Of a stretch of DNA of 14,416 bases, positions 6,032 through 12,759 are shown piece after piece; positions within the stretch are counted from its first letter, which is position 1, and each line of letters starts with the position of its first letter. The stretch is from Bacillota bacterium. GTDB lineage: Bacteria > Bacillota > Clostridia > Christensenellales > CAG-138. Both the position numbers and the translations under genes were made by a program. The stretch lies in the NCBI GenBank assembly GCA_023395595.1, contig JAEWYO010000076.1:1-14416 (forward strand), in the 5' to 3' direction. The notes beneath the pieces were generated by a model, which saw nothing but the letters and a program-made list of their open reading frames with translations, was not told the origin of the DNA and did not search any database.

Positions 6032-7297
6032 TTATGCTTGCGTCTTTGTTCGAAGGTGGCGCTGATAGAGTTCCTCGGTTGCGAGCGCGATTTTTACAAC
6101 GGAGAATTCGCAATTGTAGGGATAGCAATACCAGGTGTCTTCGAGCGTGTTGAGATCGACACAGTCGCCATATTTCCCCAGATAATTCAACTCGATGTGG
6201 CAAGAATAGAGCGACGGAACGGGCTTCTCCATCTCAAAATCGCCATAAACACCTGTGCCGCGCACAGTAAACCCGTCCATATTGTGTGTGAGCGTCCCTT
6301 CACCGATTGGAATATAGCCGCTTGCGTTCGGCAACGACATCACACGGACCGGAGCGGAGAAGGCATAGCTGCCCGACTCCACCTCGCAGCGAACATTTTT
6401 GCGCTCCCATTCATACCAATCTGGAATATGAGAAAACTCAGTCTCTCCGCTTGTTGCACACAGGCAGCCCAGTTCGTCCATTTCCCAACGTTTGCCGCAA
6501 GCTTTGCAAAATAGCGCGGTGCCTTCGCTTGCCATCTGATATTCCGCGTTGCAGTGTGGGCACTGATAGAGTACCTTGTGCAATCCTTCTGCGCGCTTTG
6601 GATGCGAGATATGGATACCTTTTTCGCGCTGCCATGCAAAATCATCATATGCAAATGTTTCGTTGATTCGCTGGTTGACTTCTTCGGAAGATGCGTTCGC
6701 CAGTGTTTCCGCTGTGAATAGGCACGTCAGTTCCGACTCTACCGGCTTCACTCCACGATCACCGAGGTGCCAGACGGGCGAATTTACATGATGCCCGTGC
6801 ATGATAAGCGACACCACGGGAACCTTAAGCAGCTTGCAAAGCTTGCCGAGTGATTCCGGCAGAACTGCATTCGTGCCGCAGAGGGAATAGCGCGCTTCCG
6901 GATACAGCACAGCGATGTCTCCGTTTTTCACGACGCGGTTGAGCTGACGAACGAGGATTGCATCATTGGTGAACTTTCGTTTGCAGATGCAGCCAACCGT
7001 GCGTAATAGCCACTCTCGACTCGTGAATCCTTTTCTGGTCGGGCTTGTGAACCCGTCGATGGCGACAACATAGTTTGCCCTATGCGGAAAGATCGCCGCG
7101 GTAGTCACCTTAAAATCCAGAAAAGCACTGTGGTTGCAGAGCAGTATATAGGGCGGCTTTATGCCTTCCATATCGATTTTTTGAATCTTTGCGTTGTGTT
7201 TCCATACATCGGGATAGCTGATCGCCCAGGCAAGTGGGCGGAGTTTTTGCTTTCTCGGGATTTCGAGCATATCAAAACGGGCAAACGAATCTTGCAC
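6032..7297 (-). CDS. PlsC-type acyltransferase with zinc ribbon and C-terminal domain
   Basis: This 421-residue protein begins with a lysophospholipid acyltransferase fold: the HX4D catalytic motif NHSAFLD (His56, Asp61) and LYPEARYS (131-138), which corresponds to the family's substrate-binding EGTR block. It probably transfers an acyl chain to a lipid or related acceptor at the membrane; the substrate is unknown. A zinc ribbon follows (Cys246-x2-Cys249 and Cys264-x2-Cys267). The last 130 or so residues are beta-rich and unassigned, possibly PH-like. Ordinary PlsC proteins are about 200-250 residues, so the C-terminal half is an addition. I chose the GTG at 7297..7295 because AAGGAG (7308..7303) lies five bases before it; an ATG at 7348 lacks a binding site and sits at the predicted transcription start. 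No clear terminator follows. Confidence 0.82.
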   Translation of the reverse strand: MQDSFARFDMLEIPRKQKLRPLAWAISYPDVWKHNAKIQKIDMEGIKPPYILLCNHSAFLDFKVTTAAIFPHRANYVVAIDGFTSPTRKGFTSREWLLRTVGCICKRKFTNDAILVRQLNRVVKNGDIAVLYPEARYSLCGTNAVLPESLGKLCKLLKVPVVSLIMHGHHVNSPVWHLGDRGVKPVESELTCLFTAETLANASSEEVNQRINETFAYDDFAWQREKGIHISHPKRAEGLHKVLYQCPHCNAEYQMASEGTALFCKACGKRWEMDELGCLCATSGETEFSHIPDWYEWERKNVRCEVESGSYAFSAPVRVMSLPNASGYIPIGEGTLTHNMDGFTVRGTGVYGDFEMEKPVPSLYSCHIELNYLGKYGDCVDLNTLEDTWYCYPYNCEFSVVKIALATEELYQRHLRTKTQA

Positions 7298-7355
7298 AAA
7301 GTCTCCTTTTTGCGGACAACACTGCCGCGGTGAAATGTTGAAAATCATTGTTCAT

Positions 7356-7385
7356 ATGATACCGGCGTATCAATTCTGCTGTCAA
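7356..7385 (-). promoter_or_regulatory. Promoter of the acyltransferase gene
   Basis: On the minus strand TTGACA (7385..7380) and TATCAT (7361..7356) with an 18-base spacer. Transcription start near 7349, leaving a leader of about 50 bases to the GTG at 7297. Confidence 0.7.
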
Positions 7386-7432
7386 GTAAAAAGCGCGCCC
7401 TGACTGAGACAACGGAGTGGTTCAGCAGAAAA

Positions 7433-7963
7433 TCAGGATTGCAGCAGCGCAAGAACCTCTTCCATGTCGGCTACGCGCGCTAACGGCTCATGCCAGATCA
7501 TACGTTCATAATAATGTATCAACTTGTCTCCGGAGAGGAAGGGGTTGGAGTAGGTCGTCGTCCCGCTGACAGGAACGATTACCTCATACCCCAATTCAAA
7601 CGCTACTTTGATGCTGGTGTCGATGCAATACTCCGTCTGCATGCCACAAACGACTAAGCGCGTGATTTCGCGGCTTGTTAAGTATTCCTGCAATCCCGTC
7701 TGACGAAACGCGCTGCCAAACCGTTTGTCGAAGATTCGCTCATTCGTCCGAGGGTTCAGGGAGCGATCCAGTTGCCAGCCCGGCGTACCGTACTCGAGCA
7801 AATCACCTTCTCCGCCGTCATGACGCACATAAACAACCTCTGTTTCGGCGCTGTGCGCGGCATCGATGAGAAGCTTGATGTTAAGTAAGAACTCATCCGT
7901 CCGTGCGGGATGCTCGTCGATCATCGCCTGCTGGATATCAATAACAAGAAGGGCTGTTTTCAT
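7433..7963 (-). CDS. Isochorismatase-family cysteine hydrolase
   Basis: This 176-residue cytoplasmic enzyme has the family's catalytic triad: Asp9 (VIDIQ), Lys80 (FDKRFGSAF) and Cys113 (VCGMQTEYCIDTS). The family includes nicotinamidases, isochorismatases and other amidases that work through a thioester intermediate; the substrate cannot be read from sequence. It is the last gene of a three-gene operon, five bases after the alpha/beta hydrolase. Its AGGAGG site, ten bases before the ATG, lies across the end of that gene, suggesting translational coupling. Downstream a weak stem (CTGCTGA with TCAG-T-CAG) precedes GCGCGCTTTTT; this may end the operon but is not a clean terminator. Confidence 0.9.
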   Translation of the reverse strand: MKTALLVIDIQQAMIDEHPARTDEFLLNIKLLIDAAHSAETEVVYVRHDGGEGDLLEYGTPGWQLDRSLNPRTNERIFDKRFGSAFRQTGLQEYLTSREITRLVVCGMQTEYCIDTSIKVAFELGYEVIVPVSGTTTYSNPFLSGDKLIHYYERMIWHEPLARVADMEEVLALLQS

Positions 7964-7968
7964 TCGGT

Positions 7969-8775
7969 TTATTCCTCCTGCGGCGCGTTTAGAAAGCTAT
8001 CGATCAAGGTGTTGACAGCATCCGGGTTGTCATAGTTGGCATTATGCGCGGCGTTTGGAATGATCTCAAACGGAAATTCGGTGGCGGCATGCCAGGTTTT
8101 GCTGTAAGAGAGAACCTTTCCCGTTTTGTCATGGTCGCCAACGAGAATCAGCGTTGGACAGCTAATCTTCAAATCCTGATTCTCTTTCACAAAGCAGAGA
8201 TAGCCCATACCCATAAGTCTGCAAAGTTCCGGATGTGAGTAATATGCCAGCGCTCTTCTCATGTTCTCCTGTGTAGATGGCATGACACCAACGGATTTCG
8301 CAATCGTCTCAACATAATAGGAATGCGAATACAGTCGGCTCATCCATCCAACTTGTCGCAGCCAGAATAGATCGGACTTGGAATAGTATTGCGTCCCAAA
8401 CGGGCAGGAGTCGATGGCGATAAAGGCCTCCGCCATATCAGAATACCGCAGCAAGAAGGCCTGTATACAATAGCCGCCCATGGATTGACCAATGAAGATG
8501 GCTTTCTCAACGCCTTCATTGCTCAGAATATTCTTCATGTCTTCCGCGCAGTTCGCGTATGAAAAGTCGCGATACGGTCTCGAAAGCGCATGCGCCGGAG
8601 CATCCCAAACGATCATGTTGTACTTGCATGTAAAAACAGATACCTGTGGATCAAACAGGGTGTGATCCGCCGAAAGACCATGCAAAAAGAAGACCCATTT
8701 TGCATTTTGGTTAGCGTTTGGATAGAGCCAATACGCCACTGTTCCACGCGGGGAGTCGTACTTCTTCTCAATCAC
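7969..8775 (-). CDS. Alpha/beta hydrolase
   Basis: This 268-residue predicted cytoplasmic hydrolase has the nucleophile elbow GQSMGG with Ser98, an oxyanion-hole HGLSADH at 32-38, an acid residue in VGDHD (Asp214 or Asp216) and the catalytic His244 (NAAHNAN). These define a serine hydrolase of the alpha/beta fold, probably an esterase, lipase or C-C bond hydrolase; the substrate is unknown. The start is GTG at 8775..8773, preceded by GAGGTG in the 14-base gap after the CDGSH gene. It is the middle gene of the operon. No signal peptide is visible. Confidence 0.88.
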   Translation of the reverse strand: MIEKKYDSPRGTVAYWLYPNANQNAKWVFFLHGLSADHTLFDPQVSVFTCKYNMIVWDAPAHALSRPYRDFSYANCAEDMKNILSNEGVEKAIFIGQSMGGYCIQAFLLRYSDMAEAFIAIDSCPFGTQYYSKSDLFWLRQVGWMSRLYSHSYYVETIAKSVGVMPSTQENMRRALAYYSHPELCRLMGMGYLCFVKENQDLKISCPTLILVGDHDKTGKVLSYSKTWHAATEFPFEIIPNAAHNANYDNPDAVNTLIDSFLNAPQEE

Positions 8776-8789
8776 GGGAGCACCTCAAA

Positions 8790-9485
8790 TCACGCTTCTT
8801 CGGTCGGGTTTTGGTCGTCATATTCTTCCGATACATGTCGCGAATCGCAAAACGGTTTGTTACCAGAGAGCCCGCAGCGGCAGAGCACCACGCGGTTTCG
8901 AATCTCATATACACTCCCGTCGGCAGATTCAATCGGAATACCACCTTTTACGAAAATACCCGCACTGACATGTTCTTCCGGGTCCTGTAAAATCTCTATG
9001 GCAGGAGAGTAGTCCGGCTCATGCTCCGTTCCGTTTTTTTCTACTGCGGTGAGTCGTCCTGCTGGGCACTCGTTTGCAGCAATAATTGCTTCTGCGTGAC
9101 GAAAATCGCTTGTGGAATCTTCCGCAAGTTCCCATGCGTCGCCGCTATCCCGATGGCAAAACCGCGCAAACGCACAGCGGCCATCGTCCAGCAGGTCAAT
9201 GCCCGTGCCGCTGATGCGCGCCGCGCGACCGTGGTAATCCGTTTTGCAAGCGGTCTCTGTCCCGTCAAAATGGCTCGCGACATGCGCACCGTCGCAGAAT
9301 GGCGGTGTTTTCGTCTTGCCACATCGGCATAGGGAATAGGATGCCTTCTGTGGCAACGTGCGCCCTTCTTCATAAACATAGCCATCGCCTTTGGAGACGA
9401 TGACTTTTTCTGAAAGCGGAACGCAACCAGAGACAATGTACGGCCCGTCTTTCAGAATACGAATACGCGGTTCTTTTTTTTGCAT
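8790..9485 (-). CDS. Double CDGSH iron-sulfur domain protein
   Basis: This 231-residue protein contains two CDGSH-type [2Fe-2S] sites with three-Cys-one-His ligation: Cys53, Cys55, Cys64, His68 (CRCGKTKTPPFCDGAH) and Cys202, Cys204, Cys213, His217 (CRCGLSGNKPFCDSRH). The region between has further cysteines (104, 110 and 140, the last in NECPAG), as in relatives that carry an additional divergent iron-sulfur domain. Such proteins are thought to take part in redox or iron-sulfur handling; the role here is not known. It is the first gene of the operon. The ATG has no good Shine-Dalgarno, and eight A residues follow immediately in codons 2-4. The N-terminal pattern (IRILKDGPYIVSG) matches the family, so the start is probably correct. 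Confidence 0.9.
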   Translation of the reverse strand: MQKKEPRIRILKDGPYIVSGCVPLSEKVIVSKGDGYVYEEGRTLPQKASYSLCRCGKTKTPPFCDGAHVASHFDGTETACKTDYHGRAARISGTGIDLLDDGRCAFARFCHRDSGDAWELAEDSTSDFRHAEAIIAANECPAGRLTAVEKNGTEHEPDYSPAIEILQDPEEHVSAGIFVKGGIPIESADGSVYEIRNRVVLCRCGLSGNKPFCDSRHVSEEYDDQNPTEEA

Positions 9486-9522
9486 GATTGCTTTTGAATC
9501 CAGTTCTATAGATTATCAAACG

Positions 9523-9539
9523 ATACTATTTAATAGTAT
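9523..9539. promoter_or_regulatory. Perfect dyad operator over the CDGSH promoter
   Basis: ATACTATT-T-AATAGTAT is a perfect 8+1+8 inverted repeat. It covers the -10 (9538..9533) and extends to the predicted transcription start near 9526, the classic position for a repressor site. The binding protein is not identifiable. The sequence differs from the GAACN4GTTC dyads further right. Confidence 0.55.
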
Positions 9540-9561
9540 GCGTGTTTATCCGATTTGTAAA
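9533..9561 (-). promoter_or_regulatory. Promoter of the CDGSH operon
   Basis: On the minus strand TTTACA (9561..9556) and TACTAT (9538..9533) are 17 bases apart. Predicted start near 9526, about 40 bases before the ATG of the CDGSH gene. Confidence 0.7.
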
Positions 9562-9582
9562 GTTGTGATTACTCTAACAAAC

Positions 9583-9618
9583 ACAAAAATGCCCGCGGGG
9601 GAATTCCTCCGCAGGCAT
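9583..9618 (-). terminator. Terminator of the dioxygenase-pirin-FMN reductase operon
   Basis: On the minus strand ATGCCTGCGG (9618..9609) pairs with CCGCGGGCAT (9598..9589), with one G-U pair, followed by TTTTGTGT. It lies 11 bases after the stop of the FMN reductase and separates the two minus-strand operons. Confidence 0.85.
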
Positions 9619-9629
9619 CATGCAATTGG

Positions 9630-10184
9630 TTATTGTTCCAGAAATTTTAGAAACGCGTCGGCTTGCTTTTGCAGATACGGCAAGCTTGTGGTCAGCGCAA
9701 GATGCCCTGTTTCATCGGCTTGTTGCGTGACATTCGAAACCGCCAACCGTGGAGAATTCATCACATTTGCGTTGAGCATGCTCAACAGCATCACAAGTAA
9801 GTCCTGCGCGGTGACAGTTCCGCCCATCGCAGGGGAAGCGCCGCTGATTGCGATAGGCTTTCGGCTCAAAACCTGTCGTTCTTCCTTGCTGATTGGGCGC
9901 GAGAGCCAATCGATCAGGTTCTTTAGCACGCCGGGGTAGGAATGGTTGTATTCCGGTGTGAAAATCCAAACGCCGTCCGCTGACTTGATCTGCGAGCGTA
10001 CACGGCGAACTGATTCCGGCGCGGGGTATTCGATATCCTGATTCATCATCGGGACATCGGCAAAGTCGATGAGTTCGAAGATTGCGCGATCGCCTATAGC
10101 TTCTTTTGCGGCGAGTGCAAGTTGACGATTATACGAGTTTTCCCGAAGGGAGCCGACAATTGCGGCAATTCGTTTTTGTTCCAT
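9630..10184 (-). CDS. NADPH-dependent FMN reductase (flavodoxin-like)
   Basis: This 184-residue cytoplasmic flavoprotein carries the family's phosphate-binding loop GSLRENSYNR (11-20) and the flavin motif TPEYNHSYPGVLKN (76-89). Relatives such as ChrR/YieF and quinone or azo reductases pass two electrons from NAD(P)H to quinones, chromate or other acceptors. It is the last gene of the operon, 36 bases after pirin. AGGA sits a short distance before the ATG. Association with pirin and a YgiD-type dioxygenase points to handling of quinones or catechols, but this is inference. Confidence 0.92.
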   Translation of the reverse strand: MEQKRIAAIVGSLRENSYNRQLALAAKEAIGDRAIFELIDFADVPMMNQDIEYPAPESVRRVRSQIKSADGVWIFTPEYNHSYPGVLKNLIDWLSRPISKEERQVLSRKPIAISGASPAMGGTVTAQDLLVMLLSMLNANVMNSPRLAVSNVTQQADETGHLALTTSLPYLQKQADAFLKFLEQ

Positions 10185-10220
10185 ATTGTTGTCCTGTCTT
10201 AAAGTACTCTATTTCATTTT

Positions 10221-11066
10221 TTATAAAGTTGGTTTGCGTTTGATAAATGAGCCGTTGCGCAGTTCCTCAAACGCGAGATCAAGTTCTTCGCGCGTATTCA
10301 TGACGATTGGCCCACCCCAGGCGATTGGTTCGTGCAGCGCTTTGCCGGAGAAGAGGATCAACCTCAGGTCGCGATCTGGCGTCGCTTCAAAGGAAATGCT
10401 GTCTCCCGCACCGAATAGAACAGCTGTTTTTTCGGTGAGCAGGTGCGCATCCATGACTGCGTCGCCCAGAATCAGAAATGCAAAAACGGTTTCCTCCGGC
10501 TTGGTAGGCAGCGAAATCCGCTCTCCCTTGGGCAGCGATACGTCCAGAATGCCCGCTTGGATATGCCGCGGCAGCACGCCACTTACGCCACCAAAGATGC
10601 CGGAGAGCACCCGTACCTGCGCGCGGTCTACCGCAACGACGGGGATTTTATCCTGTGTGATGCCGAGATAAGCAGGCTCTGACATCTTTTCCGCCTTTGA
10701 CATATTGAGCCAAAGCTGAAAACCAAGCATGCGTTCAGAAGGCATCGGCATCTCTTGGTGCAGAATTCCACTGCCTGCGGTCATCCATTGGCTCTCGCCG
10801 GATTCAATGGTGCCCTTGTTTCCAAGGCTGTCCATATGTTCGATTTTTCCGCTGATGAGATAGGTAATGGTCTCGATGCCACGGTGCGGATGCCAGGGGA
10901 AACCTGCCGTATAGTCCGCTGGATCGGTGGAATCAAACGAATCCAGCATCAGAAACGGGTCAAAGTCATACACGTCTCGATTACCCAAGACACGAACGAG
11001 CGACACGCCCGCGCCATCCACCGCGCGGAATCCGCGCACTGTTTTCACGATTTCACGATGTTTCAT
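10221..11066 (-). CDS. Pirin family protein
   Basis: This 281-residue bicupin has the pirin metal site: His59 and His61 (WHPHRGIET), His103 and Glu105 (GILHQEMP). Some pirins have quercetin 2,3-dioxygenase activity and others act as redox-sensitive cofactors; which applies here is unknown. I start it at ATG 11066..11064, ten bases after AAGGAG. A GTG three codons upstream (11075) would leave one base between the binding site and the start codon. It is the middle gene of the operon, 53 bases after the dioxygenase stop, with no terminator seen on either side. Confidence 0.93.
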   Translation of the reverse strand: MKHREIVKTVRGFRAVDGAGVSLVRVLGNRDVYDFDPFLMLDSFDSTDPADYTAGFPWHPHRGIETITYLISGKIEHMDSLGNKGTIESGESQWMTAGSGILHQEMPMPSERMLGFQLWLNMSKAEKMSEPAYLGITQDKIPVVAVDRAQVRVLSGIFGGVSGVLPRHIQAGILDVSLPKGERISLPTKPEETVFAFLILGDAVMDAHLLTEKTAVLFGAGDSISFEATPDRDLRLILFSGKALHEPIAWGGPIVMNTREELDLAFEELRNGSFIKRKPTL

Positions 11067-11119
11067 CCGGTTCACACTCCTTCATCCATTGTTTGTATTA
11101 TCATGATTCTGTTTCAGCT

Positions 11120-11896
11120 CTATTTACTTGTAAAGAGATAGCTTGTCATGCTCATAGAGCCCAGCGTGCACTCTGCGTTGACGGTTGTGATTGCGTCGTC
11201 TGCGTCGCTTGCACCAAGAACGTAGAGAAGCGGCGCAAAGTGATCCATAGAAGGAACGGAAAGCTGTGCCGCTTCGCCAGCACGGTCATAGTGAATGACT
11301 GGATCATGGTCGCCGGTTTCAATTGCCTGATGGATCCATTGATCAAACTCCTGTGCCCATGGTTGTCCGTCATTCATGCGCCAGTCTACGCGGGAGAGAT
11401 TGTGTACAACATTTCCGCTGCCAAAGATCAGCACGCCTTCGTCCCGAAGAGGACGCAGTGTCTGCCCGATTGCGTAATGCTCGGCAGGAGTCAGCATCGC
11501 ATTCACGCTTAGCTGCACAACCGGAATATTCGCCTGCGGAAACACGCGGTGAAGAACCGACCATGTACCGTGATCCAATCCCCAATTGTTGTCGATGGAT
11601 ACGGAATCACCCACAAGCGACCGCACGCGATATGCAAGCTCTGGCGAGCCGGGCGCAGGATAGTTGAGTTGGTAAAGTTCCTCCGGAAATCCGTACATGT
11701 CATAGATCATGCCAGGCTTTGGTGAATCATTCACTTTTGTACCACGCGTGAACCAATGCGCGGAAACGGAGAGGATCGCCTTGGGTTCTGTCAGTTTTGC
11801 GCCAAGCGCGCTCCATGCGCGAGAAAATGAATTATCTTCAATCGCGTTCATCGGCGATCCGTGGCCAATAAACAGGGCAGGCATTCTTTTTGTCAT
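11120..11896 (-). CDS. ygiD: YgiD/LigB-type extradiol ring-cleavage dioxygenase
   Basis: This 258-residue protein matches the class III extradiol family that includes 4,5-DOPA dioxygenase. Likely metal-site histidines are His12 (FIGHGSPM), His47 (VSAHWFT) and His219 (MDHFAPLL); His109 (GLDHGTW) and His165 (NVVHNLS) are other conserved ones. Known members cleave catechol rings using oxygen, which is odd beside an oxygen-independent ribonucleotide reductase. The protein may act during oxygen exposure or have another reaction. It is the first gene of a three-gene operon. GAGGTG lies eight bases before the ATG. The promoter at 11971-11999 and the dyad at 11950-11965 lie upstream. Confidence 0.92.
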   Translation of the reverse strand: MTKRMPALFIGHGSPMNAIEDNSFSRAWSALGAKLTEPKAILSVSAHWFTRGTKVNDSPKPGMIYDMYGFPEELYQLNYPAPGSPELAYRVRSLVGDSVSIDNNWGLDHGTWSVLHRVFPQANIPVVQLSVNAMLTPAEHYAIGQTLRPLRDEGVLIFGSGNVVHNLSRVDWRMNDGQPWAQEFDQWIHQAIETGDHDPVIHYDRAGEAAQLSVPSMDHFAPLLYVLGASDADDAITTVNAECTLGSMSMTSYLFTSK

Positions 11897-11949
11897 CTGT
11901 GTTACACCTCGTTTCAGATGTCTGTTGTTGAATGGTGCATTGCCACACC

Positions 11950-11965
11950 AAGAACAGATGTTCTT
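11950..11965. promoter_or_regulatory. GAACN4GTTC dyad at the dioxygenase operon start
   Basis: AAGAACA-GA-TGTTCTT is a perfect 7+2+7 inverted repeat covering about +1 to +15 of the minus-strand transcript. Its core GAAC-AGAT-GTTC fits the LexA box known in Bacillota (GAACRNRYGTTC) and also shares the half-sites of the dyad at 12108-12125. It could be a LexA site or a site for the neighbouring TetR regulator. Confidence 0.55.
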
Positions 11966-11970
11966 AAATC

Positions 11971-11999
11971 ATACTATCCCGCGAACGCAAACTTGTAAA
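11971..11999 (-). promoter_or_regulatory. Promoter of the dioxygenase-pirin-FMN reductase operon
   Basis: On the minus strand TTTACA (11999..11994) and TAGTAT (11976..11971) are 17 bases apart. Predicted start near 11964. A loose inverted repeat AACGCA (11984-11989) / TGCGTT (12001-12006) flanks the -35. Confidence 0.7.
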
Positions 12000-12064
12000 G
12001 TGCGTTTGGCACAATACTCAATCGATGCACATATAATATTCTTTGGCAGATGTCTATTTTTTAC

Positions 12065-12093
12065 TTGACAGATGATGAAGGCAGTGATATAAA
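12065..12093 (+). promoter_or_regulatory. Promoter of the tetR-oxidoreductase operon
   Basis: TTGACA at 12065-12070, a 17-base spacer and TATAAA at 12088-12093. Predicted start near 12100. It diverges from the dioxygenase operon promoter. Confidence 0.8.
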
Positions 12094-12098
12094 ATGAA

Positions 12099-12125
12099 TG
12101 ATTAATCAATGAACCATCGTTCAAT
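12099..12125. promoter_or_regulatory. Dyad operators downstream of the tetR promoter
   Basis: TGATTAATCA (12099-12108) is a perfect palindrome at the predicted start of transcription. Directly after it AATGAAC-CATC-GTTCAAT (12108-12125) is a near-perfect inverted repeat (6 of 7 per arm) with the core GAACN4GTTC. This position, within about 25 bases of the start, suits autorepression by the TetR protein encoded just downstream. Confidence 0.55.
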
Positions 12126-12130
12126 AAAAT

Positions 12131-12156
12131 AGGAGGCAGGTGTTGTGCTCGAATGA
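12131..12156 (+). promoter_or_regulatory. Ribosome binding site and mini-frame ahead of tetR
   Basis: AGGAGG at 12131-12136 is 16 bases from the tetR ATG, too far for normal initiation, but eight bases from a GTG at 12145. That GTG opens a three-codon frame, GTG CTC GAA TGA, whose stop overlaps the tetR ATG as ATGA. A second weak GGCAGG lies 12 bases from the ATG. Translation of tetR may therefore depend on termination and restart. Confidence 0.35.
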
Positions 12157-12728
12157 CTATGCGCGAAGATCAAAAAGAACGACGCAGGCAAGAGATTCTT
12201 TATGCTGGACTGAGCTTGTTTATTCAGAAAGGATACTCCGGCACGACGATTAAGGACATTGCAAAATCGGTCGGCATGAGTGTAGGACTGCTGTTTCACT
12301 ATTTCGCCTCGAAAGAGGAGCTATATCTGGAGCTGGTTTCACTTGGGATCGAAGGTCCCATGAACAGCGTGCAGCCTACGACGCAGGAACCTATGGCGTT
12401 TTTTGAAGCCACTGCAACGCAAATATTGGATTATATTCAAACACAGCCGTTCGTAGCGAAAATGTTTGTGTTGATGCATCAGGCGTACTATAGTGACGAC
12501 GTTCCCGCAAGCGTGAAAGAACGTTTGTCCGGGCTTGATGTTCATACACCAACAGCACGGATGATCCAGCAGGGGCAGGAAAACGGCACCATTCGCGCGG
12601 GCGACCCTGTTGCGCTATCCATTGCGTTTTGGAGCACGATTCAGGGTATAGCTGAGACGCTAGCGATTCATGCGCACATGCCTTGCCCAAAGCCGGAGTG
12701 GATCACGGACATATTACGCGCAAAATAG
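12153..12728 (+). CDS. TetR/AcrR-family transcriptional regulator
   Basis: This 191-residue DNA-binding protein has the TetR N-terminal helix-turn-helix: RRRQEILYAGLSLFIQKGYSGTTIKDIAKSVGMSVGLLFHYFASKEELY, with the recognition region around residues 30-52. The C-terminal ligand-binding domain, as usual, is not informative. It heads an operon with the FAD oxidoreductase 31 bases downstream and diverges from the dioxygenase operon. Dyads at 12099-12125 and 11950-11965 are its likely targets, which would make it a local repressor of both operons responding to an unknown ligand. ATG 12153 is the only early start in frame apart from ATG at codon 3. Confidence 0.9.
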   Translation: MTMREDQKERRRQEILYAGLSLFIQKGYSGTTIKDIAKSVGMSVGLLFHYFASKEELYLELVSLGIEGPMNSVQPTTQEPMAFFEATATQILDYIQTQPFVAKMFVLMHQAYYSDDVPASVKERLSGLDVHTPTARMIQQGQENGTIRAGDPVALSIAFWSTIQGIAETLAIHAHMPCPKPEWITDILRAK

Positions 12729-12759
12729 CGCTTGAACAGGAGAATAGGAGGGGTATCAA

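Noticed and set aside
11067..11075. GTG start for the pirin gene three codons upstream
   Set aside because: Only one base separates it from the AAGGAG site; the ATG at 11066 has usable spacing.
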